Made by a program: the position numbers and the translations under genes | In this document: positions 35,575-45,301 of the stretch, piece by piece | How positions within the stretch are numbered: the first letter of the stretch is position 1 | How the letters are laid out: every line of letters starts with the position of its first letter | The notes under the pieces: model-generated | What the model was told of the DNA's origin: nothing | The model's input: only the letters and a program-made list of their open reading frames with translations | Databases searched by the model: none | Assembly: GCF_000507765.1 (NCBI RefSeq) | Contig: NZ_KI669401.1 | Location: 831,102-895,101, forward strand | Length of the DNA: 64,000 nt | Direction of reading: 5' to 3' | Source: Streptococcus parasanguinis CC87K | Lineage (GTDB): Bacteria > Bacillota > Bacilli > Lactobacillales > Streptococcaceae

Positions 35575-37236
35575 ATGTCTTTTGATGGATTTTTTTTACA
35601 CCATATGGTGCAAGAATTGAAGGCCGAACTCTTGAGTGGCCGCATTCAAAAAATTAACCAACCCTTCGAGCAAGAATTGGTGCTCCAAATCCGAGGCAAT
35701 CGAAAAAACCAAAAACTCTTGCTCTCTGCCCATTCTGTCTTCGGACGGATCCAACGGACCCAGACCAACTTTGAAAATCCTGCCTTTCCCAATACCTTTA
35801 TTATGGTCATGCGCAAATATCTTCAAGGCGCTGTCATTGAAGGGATTGAGCAAATGGAAAACGACCGGATTCTTGAAATCCGTGTCTCCAATAAAAACGA
35901 AATTGGAGATGCCATTTCTGTCAGCCTCATGATCGAAATCATGGGCAAGCACAGTAATATTATTCTCCTGGACCGCACCAGCAATAAAATCATCGAAGCC
36001 ATTAAACATGTCGGCTTCTCACAAAATAGCTACCGGACCATTCTCCCTGGATCGACCTATGTAGCGCCTCCGAAAACAGACGCGGTTAATCCTTTTACAA
36101 TTGGAGATGAAGCCCTTTTTGCCCTTCTTCACAAGGAAGAGTTAAGCCCAAAGAACCTTCAAAAATGTTTCCAAGGTTTGGGGCGAGATACGTCTCAAGA
36201 ATTGGCCAAGCGACTTGAGACGGATGAAAAATTAAAAACCTTCCGTGCCTTTTTCCAAGCTCCAACTGAGCCTCGCCTAACGACCAAATCCTTCTCGGCT
36301 ATCCCCTTTGCAGATGCGACCAATCAAACCTTTGAAACACTTTCCGATCTGCTGGATGACTATTACCGAGACAAGGCTGAGCGCGATCGGGTGCAACAAC
36401 AGGCCAGTGAATTGATCCGCAAGGTCGAAAACGATCTTGAAAAGAACCGAAAAAAATTAGCCAAACAAGAAGCTGAGTTAGCGGCGACCGACAATGCGGA
36501 AGAATTCCGCCAAAAAGGAGAATTGCTGACAACCTTCCTCCATCAGGTACCAAACGACCAAGACCAGGTTGTTTTAGATAATTACTATACCAATGAACCG
36601 ATCACCATCCAACTCAACAAGGCCCTGACTCCCAATCAAAATGCCCAACGCTACTTCAAACGCTACCAGAAGTTAAAAGAAGCCGTAAAACATTTGACCA
36701 TCCTCATTCAAGAAACCAAGGAAACCATTTCTTATCTTGAAACGGTTGAAACAGCCCTTTCTCAAGCGAGCCTGGCTGAGGTGGCAGAGATTCGAGAAGA
36801 GCTAATCCAGACCGGCTTTATCAAACGGCGCAACCGTGAAAAAATTCATAAACGGAAAAAACCTGAGAAATACCTGGCGAGTGATGGAAAGACTATCATT
36901 TTAGTGGGTCGCAATAATCTGCAAAACGATGAACTGACCTTTAAAATCGCTAAAAAAGACGAGCTCTGGTTCCATGCCAAAGATATCCCAGGCAGCCACG
37001 TCGTCATTACCGGAAATCTCGATCCAACAGATGAAGTGAAAACCGACGCTGCAGAATTGGCCGCCTACTATTCCAAGGCCCGTCTCTCAAACCTGGTCCA
37101 AGTAGATATGATCGAAGCTAAGAAACTCAATAAACCAACTGGTGGAAAGCCCGGCTTTGTCACCTACACAGGCCAGAAGACTCTGCGGGTCACCCCAGAA
37201 GAAGAAAAAATCAAAGCCATGAAACTAACGGACTGA
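35575..37236 (+). CDS. pavA: Rqc2 homologue RqcH / fibronectin-binding protein PavA
   Basis: 553 residues from MSFDGFFLHH; GAGGAA upstream supports this start over an ATG five codons earlier. NFACT family: NFACT-N domain, central coiled coil (about 270-320 and 370-410) and C-terminal NFACT-R domain (DELWFHAKDIPGSHVVI). Asp97-Arg98 (MENDRILE) are the residues needed in Bacillus RqcH to add alanine tails to stalled nascent chains on 50S. In streptococci the same protein is described as the adhesin PavA, without a signal peptide, as here. Followed by family A repeat copy 3. Confidence 0.94.
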   Translation: MSFDGFFLHHMVQELKAELLSGRIQKINQPFEQELVLQIRGNRKNQKLLLSAHSVFGRIQRTQTNFENPAFPNTFIMVMRKYLQGAVIEGIEQMENDRILEIRVSNKNEIGDAISVSLMIEIMGKHSNIILLDRTSNKIIEAIKHVGFSQNSYRTILPGSTYVAPPKTDAVNPFTIGDEALFALLHKEELSPKNLQKCFQGLGRDTSQELAKRLETDEKLKTFRAFFQAPTEPRLTTKSFSAIPFADATNQTFETLSDLLDDYYRDKAERDRVQQQASELIRKVENDLEKNRKKLAKQEAELAATDNAEEFRQKGELLTTFLHQVPNDQDQVVLDNYYTNEPITIQLNKALTPNQNAQRYFKRYQKLKEAVKHLTILIQETKETISYLETVETALSQASLAEVAEIREELIQTGFIKRRNREKIHKRKKPEKYLASDGKTIILVGRNNLQNDELTFKIAKKDELWFHAKDIPGSHVVITGNLDPTDEVKTDAAELAAYYSKARLSNLVQVDMIEAKKLNKPTGGKPGFVTYTGQKTLRVTPEEEKIKAMKLTD

Positions 37237-37250
37237 TTTCAAAAATAAAA

Positions 37251-37430
37251 GAGAGTGGGACAGAAATCGGTAATTCGTTAGAATTCGATTTCGTCGTCCC
37301 ACCTCCGCACAGTTGAGTAGGGCTGTAAAAGCTGATGAAATCAGCGTAGTAGAGCCCACTCAACCACTGCGTCTTGCTCGACAATCCAAAAATAATTGAG
37401 AGGCTAGGACTTTTGTCCCAGCCTCTTTTT
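37251..37430 (+). repeat. Family A intergenic repeat, copy 3
   Basis: Plus-strand orientation, starting 15 bases after the pavA stop and ending at the first base of the convergent budA stop codon. Hairpin C here is a full intrinsic terminator: GAGGCTAGGAC-TTTT-GTCCCAGCCTC followed by T5. The two ends are also complementary to each other (TGGGACA / TGTCCCA), giving terminal inverted repeats that would compete with hairpins A and C. Confidence 0.92.
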
Positions 37431-38145
37431 ATTCTGCTTTATTGATGTCTTCTTTGACCTCATCAACATTGAATTTGGCAAAGAGGTACTGACGGTCTTG
37501 AACTGGGAAACGTTGATCCAGCTGATCGATGGCTCCCACCTCTACAATCCCTTCTGTGATGACAAAATCCATGACATGGCCACCAAAGGTGTGGTCATCT
37601 GAAATAAAGTGCAAATGATAACCAGCCACGCTCACGCCATGGAAAATTTCTGGTGTCCAAAAACCGACGATGGTTCCAGTGACATTTTCCCGTGTATACT
37701 CTGGCTGATGGGTTGCAACCTCTGCAAACTTCATCTCTGGTGTTGATTTTGGAATCATACGGACATGCATCTTGGCAAAGTCACCACGAATCTTAATGGA
37801 GCGGAAAAGATTTTCCCCATCGTAATAAGATTCAATACGGGCTTCCAATTCCTCGTCCGTCATTTCAAAGCGTTGGCGGAAAATGACTTCTGCTTGGTGA
37901 GGGACGACTGCTGCATAGGGAACCTTGGCATCCGGAGAAACTTCGACTATTTCAGGATGGTCCCCTGATCCCTTGGCCTGATATGCCTTACCATCTAATA
38001 CGATCAACTCTCCATCAATAGAATCAAGCGTCCCAACTCCTAGATCTCCGTATTCCAAGAGTTCTCCAATCGTAAATGAACCCCCGTACAGACCCGCCAT
38101 TAGGGCACCTAAGGTATTGTATTGAAAAAGTTTCACTGGTTCCAT
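37429..38145 (-). CDS. budA: Alpha-acetolactate decarboxylase
   Basis: 238 residues, normal length. Converts alpha-acetolactate to acetoin, diverting pyruvate to a neutral product. The zinc site HGVSVAGYHLHFI...HTFGGH near the C-terminus holds the conserved His-x-His and third His; RQRFEM and the conserved Glu/Arg of the active site are present. GAGGAG precedes the ATG. It has its own extended -10 (38175-38183). Its partner acetolactate synthase is not in the window. Its stop overlaps the end of the family A repeat. Confidence 0.94.
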   Translation of the reverse strand: MEPVKLFQYNTLGALMAGLYGGSFTIGELLEYGDLGVGTLDSIDGELIVLDGKAYQAKGSGDHPEIVEVSPDAKVPYAAVVPHQAEVIFRQRFEMTDEELEARIESYYDGENLFRSIKIRGDFAKMHVRMIPKSTPEMKFAEVATHQPEYTRENVTGTIVGFWTPEIFHGVSVAGYHLHFISDDHTFGGHVMDFVITEGIVEVGAIDQLDQRFPVQDRQYLFAKFNVDEVKEDINKAE

Positions 38146-38174
38146 GTTTTTCTCTCCTCATTCTATCTTCTACC

Positions 38175-38183
38175 AGTATACCA
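38175..38183 (-). promoter_or_regulatory. Extended -10 promoter of budA
   Basis: TGGTATACT on the minus strand, 29 bases upstream of the ATG. Confidence 0.6.
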
Positions 38184-38217
38184 CAAACTATTCCGAATCT
38201 TCACGATATGGTTTTGA

Positions 38218-39447
38218 TTAGAGGCTATCATAGAGGGTTTGCATCTGCACATCGTCTGGTACGATCGCCAAATACTGATTAGCCACTTCACGCGCCTTCG
38301 TCACATCTCCAGCCTCACGCAACAAATAAACATAGGCTTCGAGGAACTCTGGGTTGTCCTTTAAATCCTCATAGAGCTCTTGGTAGGCTGAGACGGCCTC
38401 TTCTGTTTTCTCCAAGGCAGCCAAGGCACGGGCAATGTTCCAACGGGTGACAACTGTTTCGACTTCTTCATTTTGCCAAGCCAAGACTTGGTCAAAGCGT
38501 TCCTGTTCCAAATAAAGGGTGGTCAGGCGAAGAGCAATCTCTTCGAGATCATCTGCCACTTCTTTAGCCTCTAATAGATAAGCTTCTGCCTGTTCAGGCT
38601 GGTGAAGTTCATAAGAAAGCTGAGAAGCAAGAAGCTTCAATTGGGCATCAAAGGGATTCTTCTGGATCCCTTGTTTAGCAATCCCAAGCGCTTTTTCACG
38701 GTCATTTTCAGCCTGTAAAGCCAAGGCATAACCGTACTCATAGCCCTCAAAATCAGGCGACAAGGTATCAATTTGTTTGTAGTAGATCAGGGCTTTTTGG
38801 AATTCTTCTTGGTCAGACAATAAGGTCGCTAATTCGTAAGCAATCTGGTCATCAAACTCAATCTCCAGAGCCTTCTCTAAGAAAGGAACAGCTGCTTCAA
38901 ACTTACCAAGATTGGCATAGGCAAAACCAATCCGTTGATAGGTGGAAATACCTGTCGCTTCCAAAATCTCCCGATTGTCCAATTGAGCATACTCTTGGAT
39001 AGCCTCTTGGTAGCGTTCCAATTCCAGATCAATTTCAGCTAGCCCTAATTGAATGATCGGATCATCAGACAAATGAGCAGCTTCAACTAATTTTTCACGC
39101 GCCACATCTGCTAGGCCTTCCATCTGATAGAGATCCGCCTTAACCAAGAGACTGGCCACATACCAGTTAGAGTCTGGCTCAATTTCTTCTAAATAAGCAA
39201 AGGCCTCTTCCATTTGTCCTTCCTCTGCAAGGATAGTTGCCAAACTTAGATACACTTCTGGATAGGTTTCTGCAATCTGTTCATAGATCTCCTTTGCCTG
39301 AGGGTAAAAACCGATACTTTCAAGATATTGACCTAAATCCAATAATTGTGCTTCACTATCTTCTAACAAAGCCTGTTGAAATTGAACTTCTGCTTCTTCT
39401 AGCTCCTGCCGATCGAGAGCCTCTACCATTTGTTGACTATGACTCAC
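38218..39447 (-). CDS. Tetratricopeptide-repeat protein
   Basis: 409 residues, acidic and nearly all helical. At least eight TPR units of ~34 residues are visible, for example YQRIGFAYANLGKFEAAVPF, YELATLLSDQEEFQKALIYY and YGYALALQAENDREKALGIA. No signal peptide or membrane segment, so a cytoplasmic scaffold for protein-protein contacts. The ATG overlaps the 3' end of the AI-2E-family transporter gene by 11 bases, so the two are co-translated. Partners unknown. Confidence 0.88.
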   Translation of the reverse strand: MSHSQQMVEALDRQELEEAEVQFQQALLEDSEAQLLDLGQYLESIGFYPQAKEIYEQIAETYPEVYLSLATILAEEGQMEEAFAYLEEIEPDSNWYVASLLVKADLYQMEGLADVAREKLVEAAHLSDDPIIQLGLAEIDLELERYQEAIQEYAQLDNREILEATGISTYQRIGFAYANLGKFEAAVPFLEKALEIEFDDQIAYELATLLSDQEEFQKALIYYKQIDTLSPDFEGYEYGYALALQAENDREKALGIAKQGIQKNPFDAQLKLLASQLSYELHQPEQAEAYLLEAKEVADDLEEIALRLTTLYLEQERFDQVLAWQNEEVETVVTRWNIARALAALEKTEEAVSAYQELYEDLKDNPEFLEAYVYLLREAGDVTKAREVANQYLAIVPDDVQMQTLYDSL

Positions 39448-40612
39448 TGTGTGTTTCCTCTTCTACTTCATTATGTTCTTCATACAAACCACTGACGACC
39501 TTATACCATTCAAAGATAGCTCCAATCACCACCTTAGCAGATGCATAGACTGGAATTCCAAGGAAAACTCCCCAAATTCCAAACATAGATCCTGACGTCA
39601 AGAGCACAAACAAAATGGTAATCGGATGGATATTTAACTGGCTTCCCAAAACCAACGGTGATACAAAACGTCCTTCAATGGTTTGCTCCACTGCAAATAC
39701 AATCAAGACCTTGATAAACATCTCTGGTCCTGCTACCAAGCCCAATACTAAGGCAGGTAACATGGCTAAGAAACTACCCAAGTATGGGATCAAATTCAAG
39801 ATCCCCGCAGAGATCCCCAGTGTCACCGCATAGCGCAAACCAATGATCTTAAAGAAGATGATGAACATAATAGCGACGACAATGGCTACCGTAATTTGCC
39901 CTCGAACGTAGTTGGAGAGTTGGGTATTGACGTCTGAGAGAACTTGTTCAGCTGATTTACGAATCTTAGTCGGTAAGAAGCGAACAATGTGGCCCTTTAA
40001 ATTTTTTCCATCTCGTAGAAGATAAAAGACAATAAAAGGCATGATGATCAAGGCAACAATAACTTGCGAAGCCACTCCAATCAAGTTGCTGACCCAATTG
40101 ACAGCCCGCCCAGAGATCGAACTGGCCCAAGAAGTAATGTTTGCAGACAATTCCTTGGTGATCTCATCTAACTGGGGTTTGATATCAGAGGAGACGCGAT
40201 TATCTAGAAAATCATCGATGGTTGCATTGGCCTTTTCCAAATAAGTTGGCAAGTTATGAAAGAAACTCACCACTTGTCGTTGGACGGATGGAATCACTAC
40301 AGCTAGACCCCAAATTAAAAGCACTGCAATCAAGAAAAAGACGAAGGAAATCGCAAAAATCCGCTTGAGTCCTTTTCTTTCAAGAAAGTCAACAATAGGG
40401 TTGAGCAGGTAATAGAGCAAACCAGAGATAATAACAGGCAGCATGACGGCTCCTGCAAACTCAAAAATAGGAATAAAAATAAAGGTGATTTTACTCAAAA
40501 CCAAAAGGTTCAAGCCCAACAGCAAGGTAACTAAAAATACGGTAATGGCCTTGTTGTCTAAAAACCATCTAAAAAACCAGGACAAACTAAACTGTTTTTC
40601 TTTATTATCCAC
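39437..40612 (-). CDS. AI-2E family transporter (PerM-like membrane protein)
   Basis: 391 residues with seven or eight membrane helices and a soluble helical loop (about residues 120-190) as in PF01594. GTG start: AAGGAG lies 6 bases before GTGGATAAT. Conserved motifs include GLRYAVTLGISAGILNLIPYLGSF and FVSPLVLGSQLNIHP, each typical of the family. Members export autoinducer-2 or act as Na/Li antiporters; which applies here is not visible. Coupled to the TPR gene. Confidence 0.88.
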   Translation of the reverse strand: MDNKEKQFSLSWFFRWFLDNKAITVFLVTLLLGLNLLVLSKITFIFIPIFEFAGAVMLPVIISGLLYYLLNPIVDFLERKGLKRIFAISFVFFLIAVLLIWGLAVVIPSVQRQVVSFFHNLPTYLEKANATIDDFLDNRVSSDIKPQLDEITKELSANITSWASSISGRAVNWVSNLIGVASQVIVALIIMPFIVFYLLRDGKNLKGHIVRFLPTKIRKSAEQVLSDVNTQLSNYVRGQITVAIVVAIMFIIFFKIIGLRYAVTLGISAGILNLIPYLGSFLAMLPALVLGLVAGPEMFIKVLIVFAVEQTIEGRFVSPLVLGSQLNIHPITILFVLLTSGSMFGIWGVFLGIPVYASAKVVIGAIFEWYKVVSGLYEEHNEVEEETHSES

Positions 40613-40723
40613 AGAGAACTCCTTTTCATTTCAATCTGTTTCTATTTTAGCATTTTTTGAGCTTGAAGTTACGAAAAAACTAGCAAAATAAGAAAGAAAG
40701 GCTCTCCCCTTTTCAACTAGCAA

Positions 40724-40752
40724 TTGCCTTCCAATAGGACCTTTGATATAAT
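40724..40752 (+). promoter_or_regulatory. Promoter of the lactonase gene
   Basis: -35 TTGCCT (40724-40729), 17-base spacer, -10 TATAAT (40747-40752) with TGA in front. Confidence 0.75.
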
Positions 40753-40780
40753 AAACCTAACAAATCATACGAGGTGACCT

Positions 40781-41791
40781 ATGTCTCAAACCATTTATTT
40801 CGGTACCTATACCAAAAAAGAATCCAAAGGAATATACAAGGCACAATTTGACCCTGAAACAGGGACATTGAACCATCTGGAACTAGTGGCAGCTGAGCCC
40901 AATCCAACCTATATCGCCTTTTCTGAAAAAGGCAACCTTTATAGCGTCGGAGCTGAAGAGGGAAAAGGAGGAATCGCAAGTTTTACAGCTGATTTTCAGC
41001 CGCTCAATCACGTCGTTGAAGAGGGAGCACCACTCTGCTATGTCTCTGTCGATGACAAGCGTCAACTGGTCTATGGAGCCAACTATCACAAAGGCCAAGT
41101 TCTCGTATATCAGCTAGAGGCAGATGGACGTTTGTCCTTTGTCGATCAAGACACCCACCAAGGAAGTGGTCCTCATGCCAATCAAGCAAGTCCACATACC
41201 CACTATGCAGACCTTACACCAGATCAGTACCTGATCACGTGTGACCTAGGAACAGATAGTTTGCATGTCTATGATGTCAGCGAGGAAGGAAATCTAACCC
41301 TGATCAATCAGTATCAAACAGCCCCAGGGGCAGGACCTCGTCACCTGGTCTTTCATCCTCACTATAAGACTGCCTATCTCATCAATGAATTAAATGCTAC
41401 GATCGATGTGCTCTTTTATGACGGTATGGGTGAATTCGAACACTTCCAAACTGTTTCCACACTTCCATCAGACTACAATGGTCAAAAATGGGCTTCTGCG
41501 ATCAAGCTCTCAGCTGATGGAAAATTCCTCTATGCATCTAACCGTGCTCACAATTCCATTGCTGTCTTCAAAGTTGTGGCTGATGGTAGCCTAGAACTGA
41601 TTGAAATTGTTCCAAGTCAAGGGCTCAATCCACGTGATTTCACACTTAGTCCTGATCAAAACCACCTAATCGCAGCCCATCAAGATTCACCTAATGCCAC
41701 CGTCTTCAAGCGGGATCCTGCTAGCGGAAAATTGACCCTTCTATCTGACGACTTCTATGTTCCAGAGGCCGTTTGTACGGTTTTTCATTAA
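40781..41791 (+). CDS. pgl: Lactonase family protein, 6-phosphogluconolactonase-like beta-propeller
   Basis: 336 residues with seven recurring blades (for example HLELVAAEPNPTYIAFS, LYASNRAHNSIAVFKV, LNPRDFTLSPDQNHLI), the PF10282 YbhE/Pgl type. The conserved GPRHLVFHP and HTHYADLTPD segments line the putative active site. In pathway terms it would hydrolyse 6-phosphogluconolactone in the oxidative pentose phosphate route, but family members also act on other lactones. GAGGTG upstream. Single gene with near-consensus promoter. Confidence 0.88.
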   Translation: MSQTIYFGTYTKKESKGIYKAQFDPETGTLNHLELVAAEPNPTYIAFSEKGNLYSVGAEEGKGGIASFTADFQPLNHVVEEGAPLCYVSVDDKRQLVYGANYHKGQVLVYQLEADGRLSFVDQDTHQGSGPHANQASPHTHYADLTPDQYLITCDLGTDSLHVYDVSEEGNLTLINQYQTAPGAGPRHLVFHPHYKTAYLINELNATIDVLFYDGMGEFEHFQTVSTLPSDYNGQKWASAIKLSADGKFLYASNRAHNSIAVFKVVADGSLELIEIVPSQGLNPRDFTLSPDQNHLIAAHQDSPNATVFKRDPASGKLTLLSDDFYVPEAVCTVFH

Positions 41792-41801
41792 GTCGTTTTA
41801 G

Positions 41802-41830
41802 TTGTCAAACCTCTAAAAAAATGATTAAAT
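41802..41830 (+). promoter_or_regulatory. Possible promoter of the 61-residue protein gene
   Basis: -35 TTGTCA (41802-41807), 17-base spacer, -10 TTAAAT (41825-41830). Confidence 0.5.
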
Positions 41831-41886
41831 AGATGAGAAAAAGGCGCGAGCCTGACTTCACAACTTATATTTTAGGAGACCCTAAC

Positions 41887-42072
41887 ATGAATCCATTGGA
41901 CTTATTTAACCAAGTGAAAGAAATGATCGAAAAGAAAGATTTCGACGCTGCAAAGAAATTTGTTGATGACAACAAAGACAACCTCGGTGACTACCTTGAA
42001 CAAGCCAAAGGGCTTGTATCTGGAAATGAAATGGTCAGCGGTGCCTTGGACAAAATCAAAGGCTTGTTCTAA
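41887..42072 (+). CDS. Small conserved hypothetical protein
   Basis: 61 residues from MNPLDLFNQVKEM; TAGGAG lies 8 bases upstream, making the earlier in-frame ATG at 41833 unlikely. It is amphipathic and helical with many Lys/Asp (KKDFDAAKKFVDDNKDNLGDYLEQAKGL is the core, in two stretches) and ends MVSGALDKIKGLF. The pattern resembles small soluble stress- or CsbD-like helical proteins, but I recognise no family with confidence. It has its own terminator. Confidence 0.75.
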   Translation: MNPLDLFNQVKEMIEKKDFDAAKKFVDDNKDNLGDYLEQAKGLVSGNEMVSGALDKIKGLF

Positions 42073-42079
42073 TAGAACT

Positions 42080-42109
42080 ACTCCTCAACGCTTTAGTTGA
42101 GGAGTTTTT
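42080..42109 (+). terminator. Terminator of the small protein gene
   Basis: ACTCCTCAAC / GTTGAGGAGT perfect 10-bp stem with T5. Confidence 0.9.
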
Positions 42110-42125
42110 GTTTATACCAATCGCA

Positions 42126-42159
42126 AAAAAGATCCTTGAGAAGACTCAAGGATCTTTTT
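42126..42159 (-). terminator. Terminator of eno
   Basis: AAAAAGATCCTTGAG / CTCAAGGATCTTTTT perfect stem, 17 bases after the eno stop. Confidence 0.92.
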
Positions 42160-42175
42160 AGTCTAGTAAACTAGA

Positions 42176-43483
<1,308 letters not shown>

Positions 43484-43519
43484 TTACTCTCCTTATTGAG
43501 TTATATTTTTTACTCCTCT

Positions 43520-43548
43520 ATCATATCGTAATTAGGCTATTTTTTCAA
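43520..43548 (-). promoter_or_regulatory. Promoter of eno
   Basis: -35 TTGAAA (43543-43548), 17-base spacer, -10 TATGAT (43520-43525). A one-mismatch cre-like sequence AGAAAACGGTTCCA lies upstream at 43591-43604. Confidence 0.72.
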
Positions 43549-43675
43549 GAAAAAACAAGGAAATCTACGAAAATTGAGAAGTTTTTAACAAGAAAACGGT
43601 TCCACGTTCTTTTTTTCTTTCATTTCCCGACTTATTTAATTTTTTCGCATTCTTCTATTCTTCTACTGCGCTTTA

Positions 43676-43684
43676 TGCTATACT
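43676..43684 (+). promoter_or_regulatory. Extended -10 promoter giving a leaderless YueI message
   Basis: TGCTATACT; the -10 hexamer ends 6 bases before the ATG, so the predicted +1 is the A of the start codon. Confidence 0.65.
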
Positions 43685-43690
43685 AAGCTT

Positions 43691-44143
43691 ATGACAGATA
43701 TTAATAAAACAATTTTAGAAAAAGCTGCTGGTCCTACTCGATTCAATCCGGATGAGCAGCGTCGATTTTTGGAGACTTATGAGGAGCGGGTGATTACTTC
43801 ATGCACCTTGGAGGAGGCAAGGGACAAGATGTACCTGGAGCAGTATTCGACAATCCTCACTGATATTTCAGATCGCTTTCATCCTGTTTTGGTCAAGATC
43901 TCCCCAGCTTTAGATGAAAGCAGCCAGCTACAATATTTGAAAAAAACCAAAGATCTTGGTCTTGTGGCAAGCATCGTTTCGGATGACTGTCGCCATTCCC
44001 CTTTTGGTCTCATCATTCATACTGACCATCCGTCTGGAATTTCTCCAACAGATATCAGTAGCCAGTATCCAAATTTATTTGAAAAGAAACAAGAGACTGC
44101 CGGTCCAGAAAAGAAATCATTCTGGAAACGTCTCTTTAGCTAA
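43691..44143 (+). CDS. YueI family (DUF1694) protein
   Basis: 150 residues. Matches the YueI/DUF1694 family: N-terminal GPTRFNPDEQRRFLETYEERV, central VLVKISPALDESSQLQYLKKTKDLG region and IVSDDCRHSPFGLIIHTD, then a Lys-rich tail. Small alpha/beta protein, probably related to the L7Ae-like/aeIF-2B fold in some descriptions; function unknown. There is no ribosome site, and the -10 box ends 6 bases before the ATG, so translation is probably leaderless. Bidirectional terminator follows. Confidence 0.82.
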   Translation: MTDINKTILEKAAGPTRFNPDEQRRFLETYEERVITSCTLEEARDKMYLEQYSTILTDISDRFHPVLVKISPALDESSQLQYLKKTKDLGLVASIVSDDCRHSPFGLIIHTDHPSGISPTDISSQYPNLFEKKQETAGPEKKSFWKRLFS

Positions 44144-44145
44144 AG

Positions 44146-44187
44146 AAAAACCAATGGAAGGGAACATCTCCTTTCCATTGGTTTTTT
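44146..44187. terminator. Bidirectional terminator between YueI gene and glxK
   Basis: AAAAACCAATGGAA / TTCCATTGGTTTTTT stem; overlaps the last bases of the glxK stop. Confidence 0.9.
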
Positions 44188-45301
44188 AGTTTGCTTTTAT
44201 TTTCAAAAGGTTCCCAATATTTCGAGCGCAGGAAATCAGATTCCTTTCAGCATGAGCGAGTGCATCTGCTACCTCACAAGGACCAGGTACGATAGAGAAG
44301 GCAGCTTCAATGTGATGACTAGGAAAAGCAGGCAAATCCTCCGCTAAGCTACCACAAATAGCAAGCACCGGGATCTTCTCTGGTGTTCGTTTGGCTACTC
44401 CGACAGGAGCTTTTCCAGAAAGAGATTGGAGATCCATCCTACCTTCCCCGACCACGACCAGATCAGCTTTTTGTACTTTGTGATCAAAGTCAATCAAATC
44501 GAGGCTTTTTTCAATTCCTGAGGAAACCTGACCTCCCGCAAAAGCGACCAAGCCAGCAGCCATGCCACCTCCAGCTCCGGCGCCAGCCATGGACAATATT
44601 CGTGCATTTGCTAGCTGGTAAAAATCCTGCATAGCCTGATCAACAGCTGGAAATAGAAGGGGATTCAATCCCTTTTGCCCACCAAAGATATAGGTCGCTC
44701 CTTGACTGCCACAGAGAGGATTGGTTACATCCGTTAAGACTTGGAGCTCGATGTCTTTTAAAGCTTTTGGAATCGCACTGGTATCTATTCTAGCCACACG
44801 ACCGAGCGAAGCCCCAACAGGACGAAGCAGATGGCCTTGATCATCATAGAAGGCTACCCCTAATCCAGCTGCCATCCCAATCCCACCATCATTCGTTGCA
44901 GAACCGCCAATTCCCACACAGATCGTTTTAACCCCTTGGTCAACCAATTGCAAAATGAGTTCACCAATTCCTCGTGTTTCCAGTTCAAGAGGATTTCGTT
45001 TTTCAGCTGGAATGGAGCCTAAACCAACAAGTGAAGCCATCTCAAAAAAAGCCATCTCATCTTTTTGGTAGTAAGACATTGAAACAGGCTGTCCAAATGG
45101 TCCGGTTACTTGAGTTTGGTACTCCGTTACATCCAGAACTCCAGCTAGGGTTTCCATGGTGCCTTCGCCACCATCCCCAATAGGAAGGAGGTCAAAAGTT
45201 GCATCTGGTAGAGCCTCTTGAAATCCTTTTTTCAAGGCTTCTGCTACTTGTTTGGCAGATAAGGATTCTTTAAATGAATCCGGGGCTAGTAGGATATGCA
45301 T
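44186..45301 (-). CDS. glxK: Glycerate kinase (type 1, GlxK/GarK)
   Basis: 371 residues. Phosphorylates glycerate to 2- or 3-phosphoglycerate. Family motifs: APDSFKESLSA at the N-terminus, PIGDGGEGT, CVGIGGSATNDGG (nucleotide/substrate loop), GAGAGGGMAAGL and VVGEGRMD. The ATG lies inside the 3' end of serB (16-base overlap), so both form an operon with a link to phosphoglycerate and serine metabolism. Confidence 0.93.
   Translation of the reverse strand: MHILLAPDSFKESLSAKQVAEALKKGFQEALPDATFDLLPIGDGGEGTMETLAGVLDVTEYQTQVTGPFGQPVSMSYYQKDEMAFFEMASLVGLGSIPAEKRNPLELETRGIGELILQLVDQGVKTICVGIGGSATNDGGIGMAAGLGVAFYDDQGHLLRPVGASLGRVARIDTSAIPKALKDIELQVLTDVTNPLCGSQGATYIFGGQKGLNPLLFPAVDQAMQDFYQLANARILSMAGAGAGGGMAAGLVAFAGGQVSSGIEKSLDLIDFDHKVQKADLVVVGEGRMDLQSLSGKAPVGVAKRTPEKIPVLAICGSLAEDLPAFPSHHIEAAFSIVPGPCEVADALAHAERNLISCARNIGNLLKIKAN

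Noticed and set aside
35596..36009. 137-codon minus-strand frame
   Set aside because: Antisense to the NFACT-N domain of pavA; no promoter or ribosome site.
3051..37430. CRISPR array or insertion sequence as explanation of the family A repeats
   Set aside because: Copies are dispersed, about 178 bp, with no spacers and no transposase; they fit a non-autonomous structured element instead.
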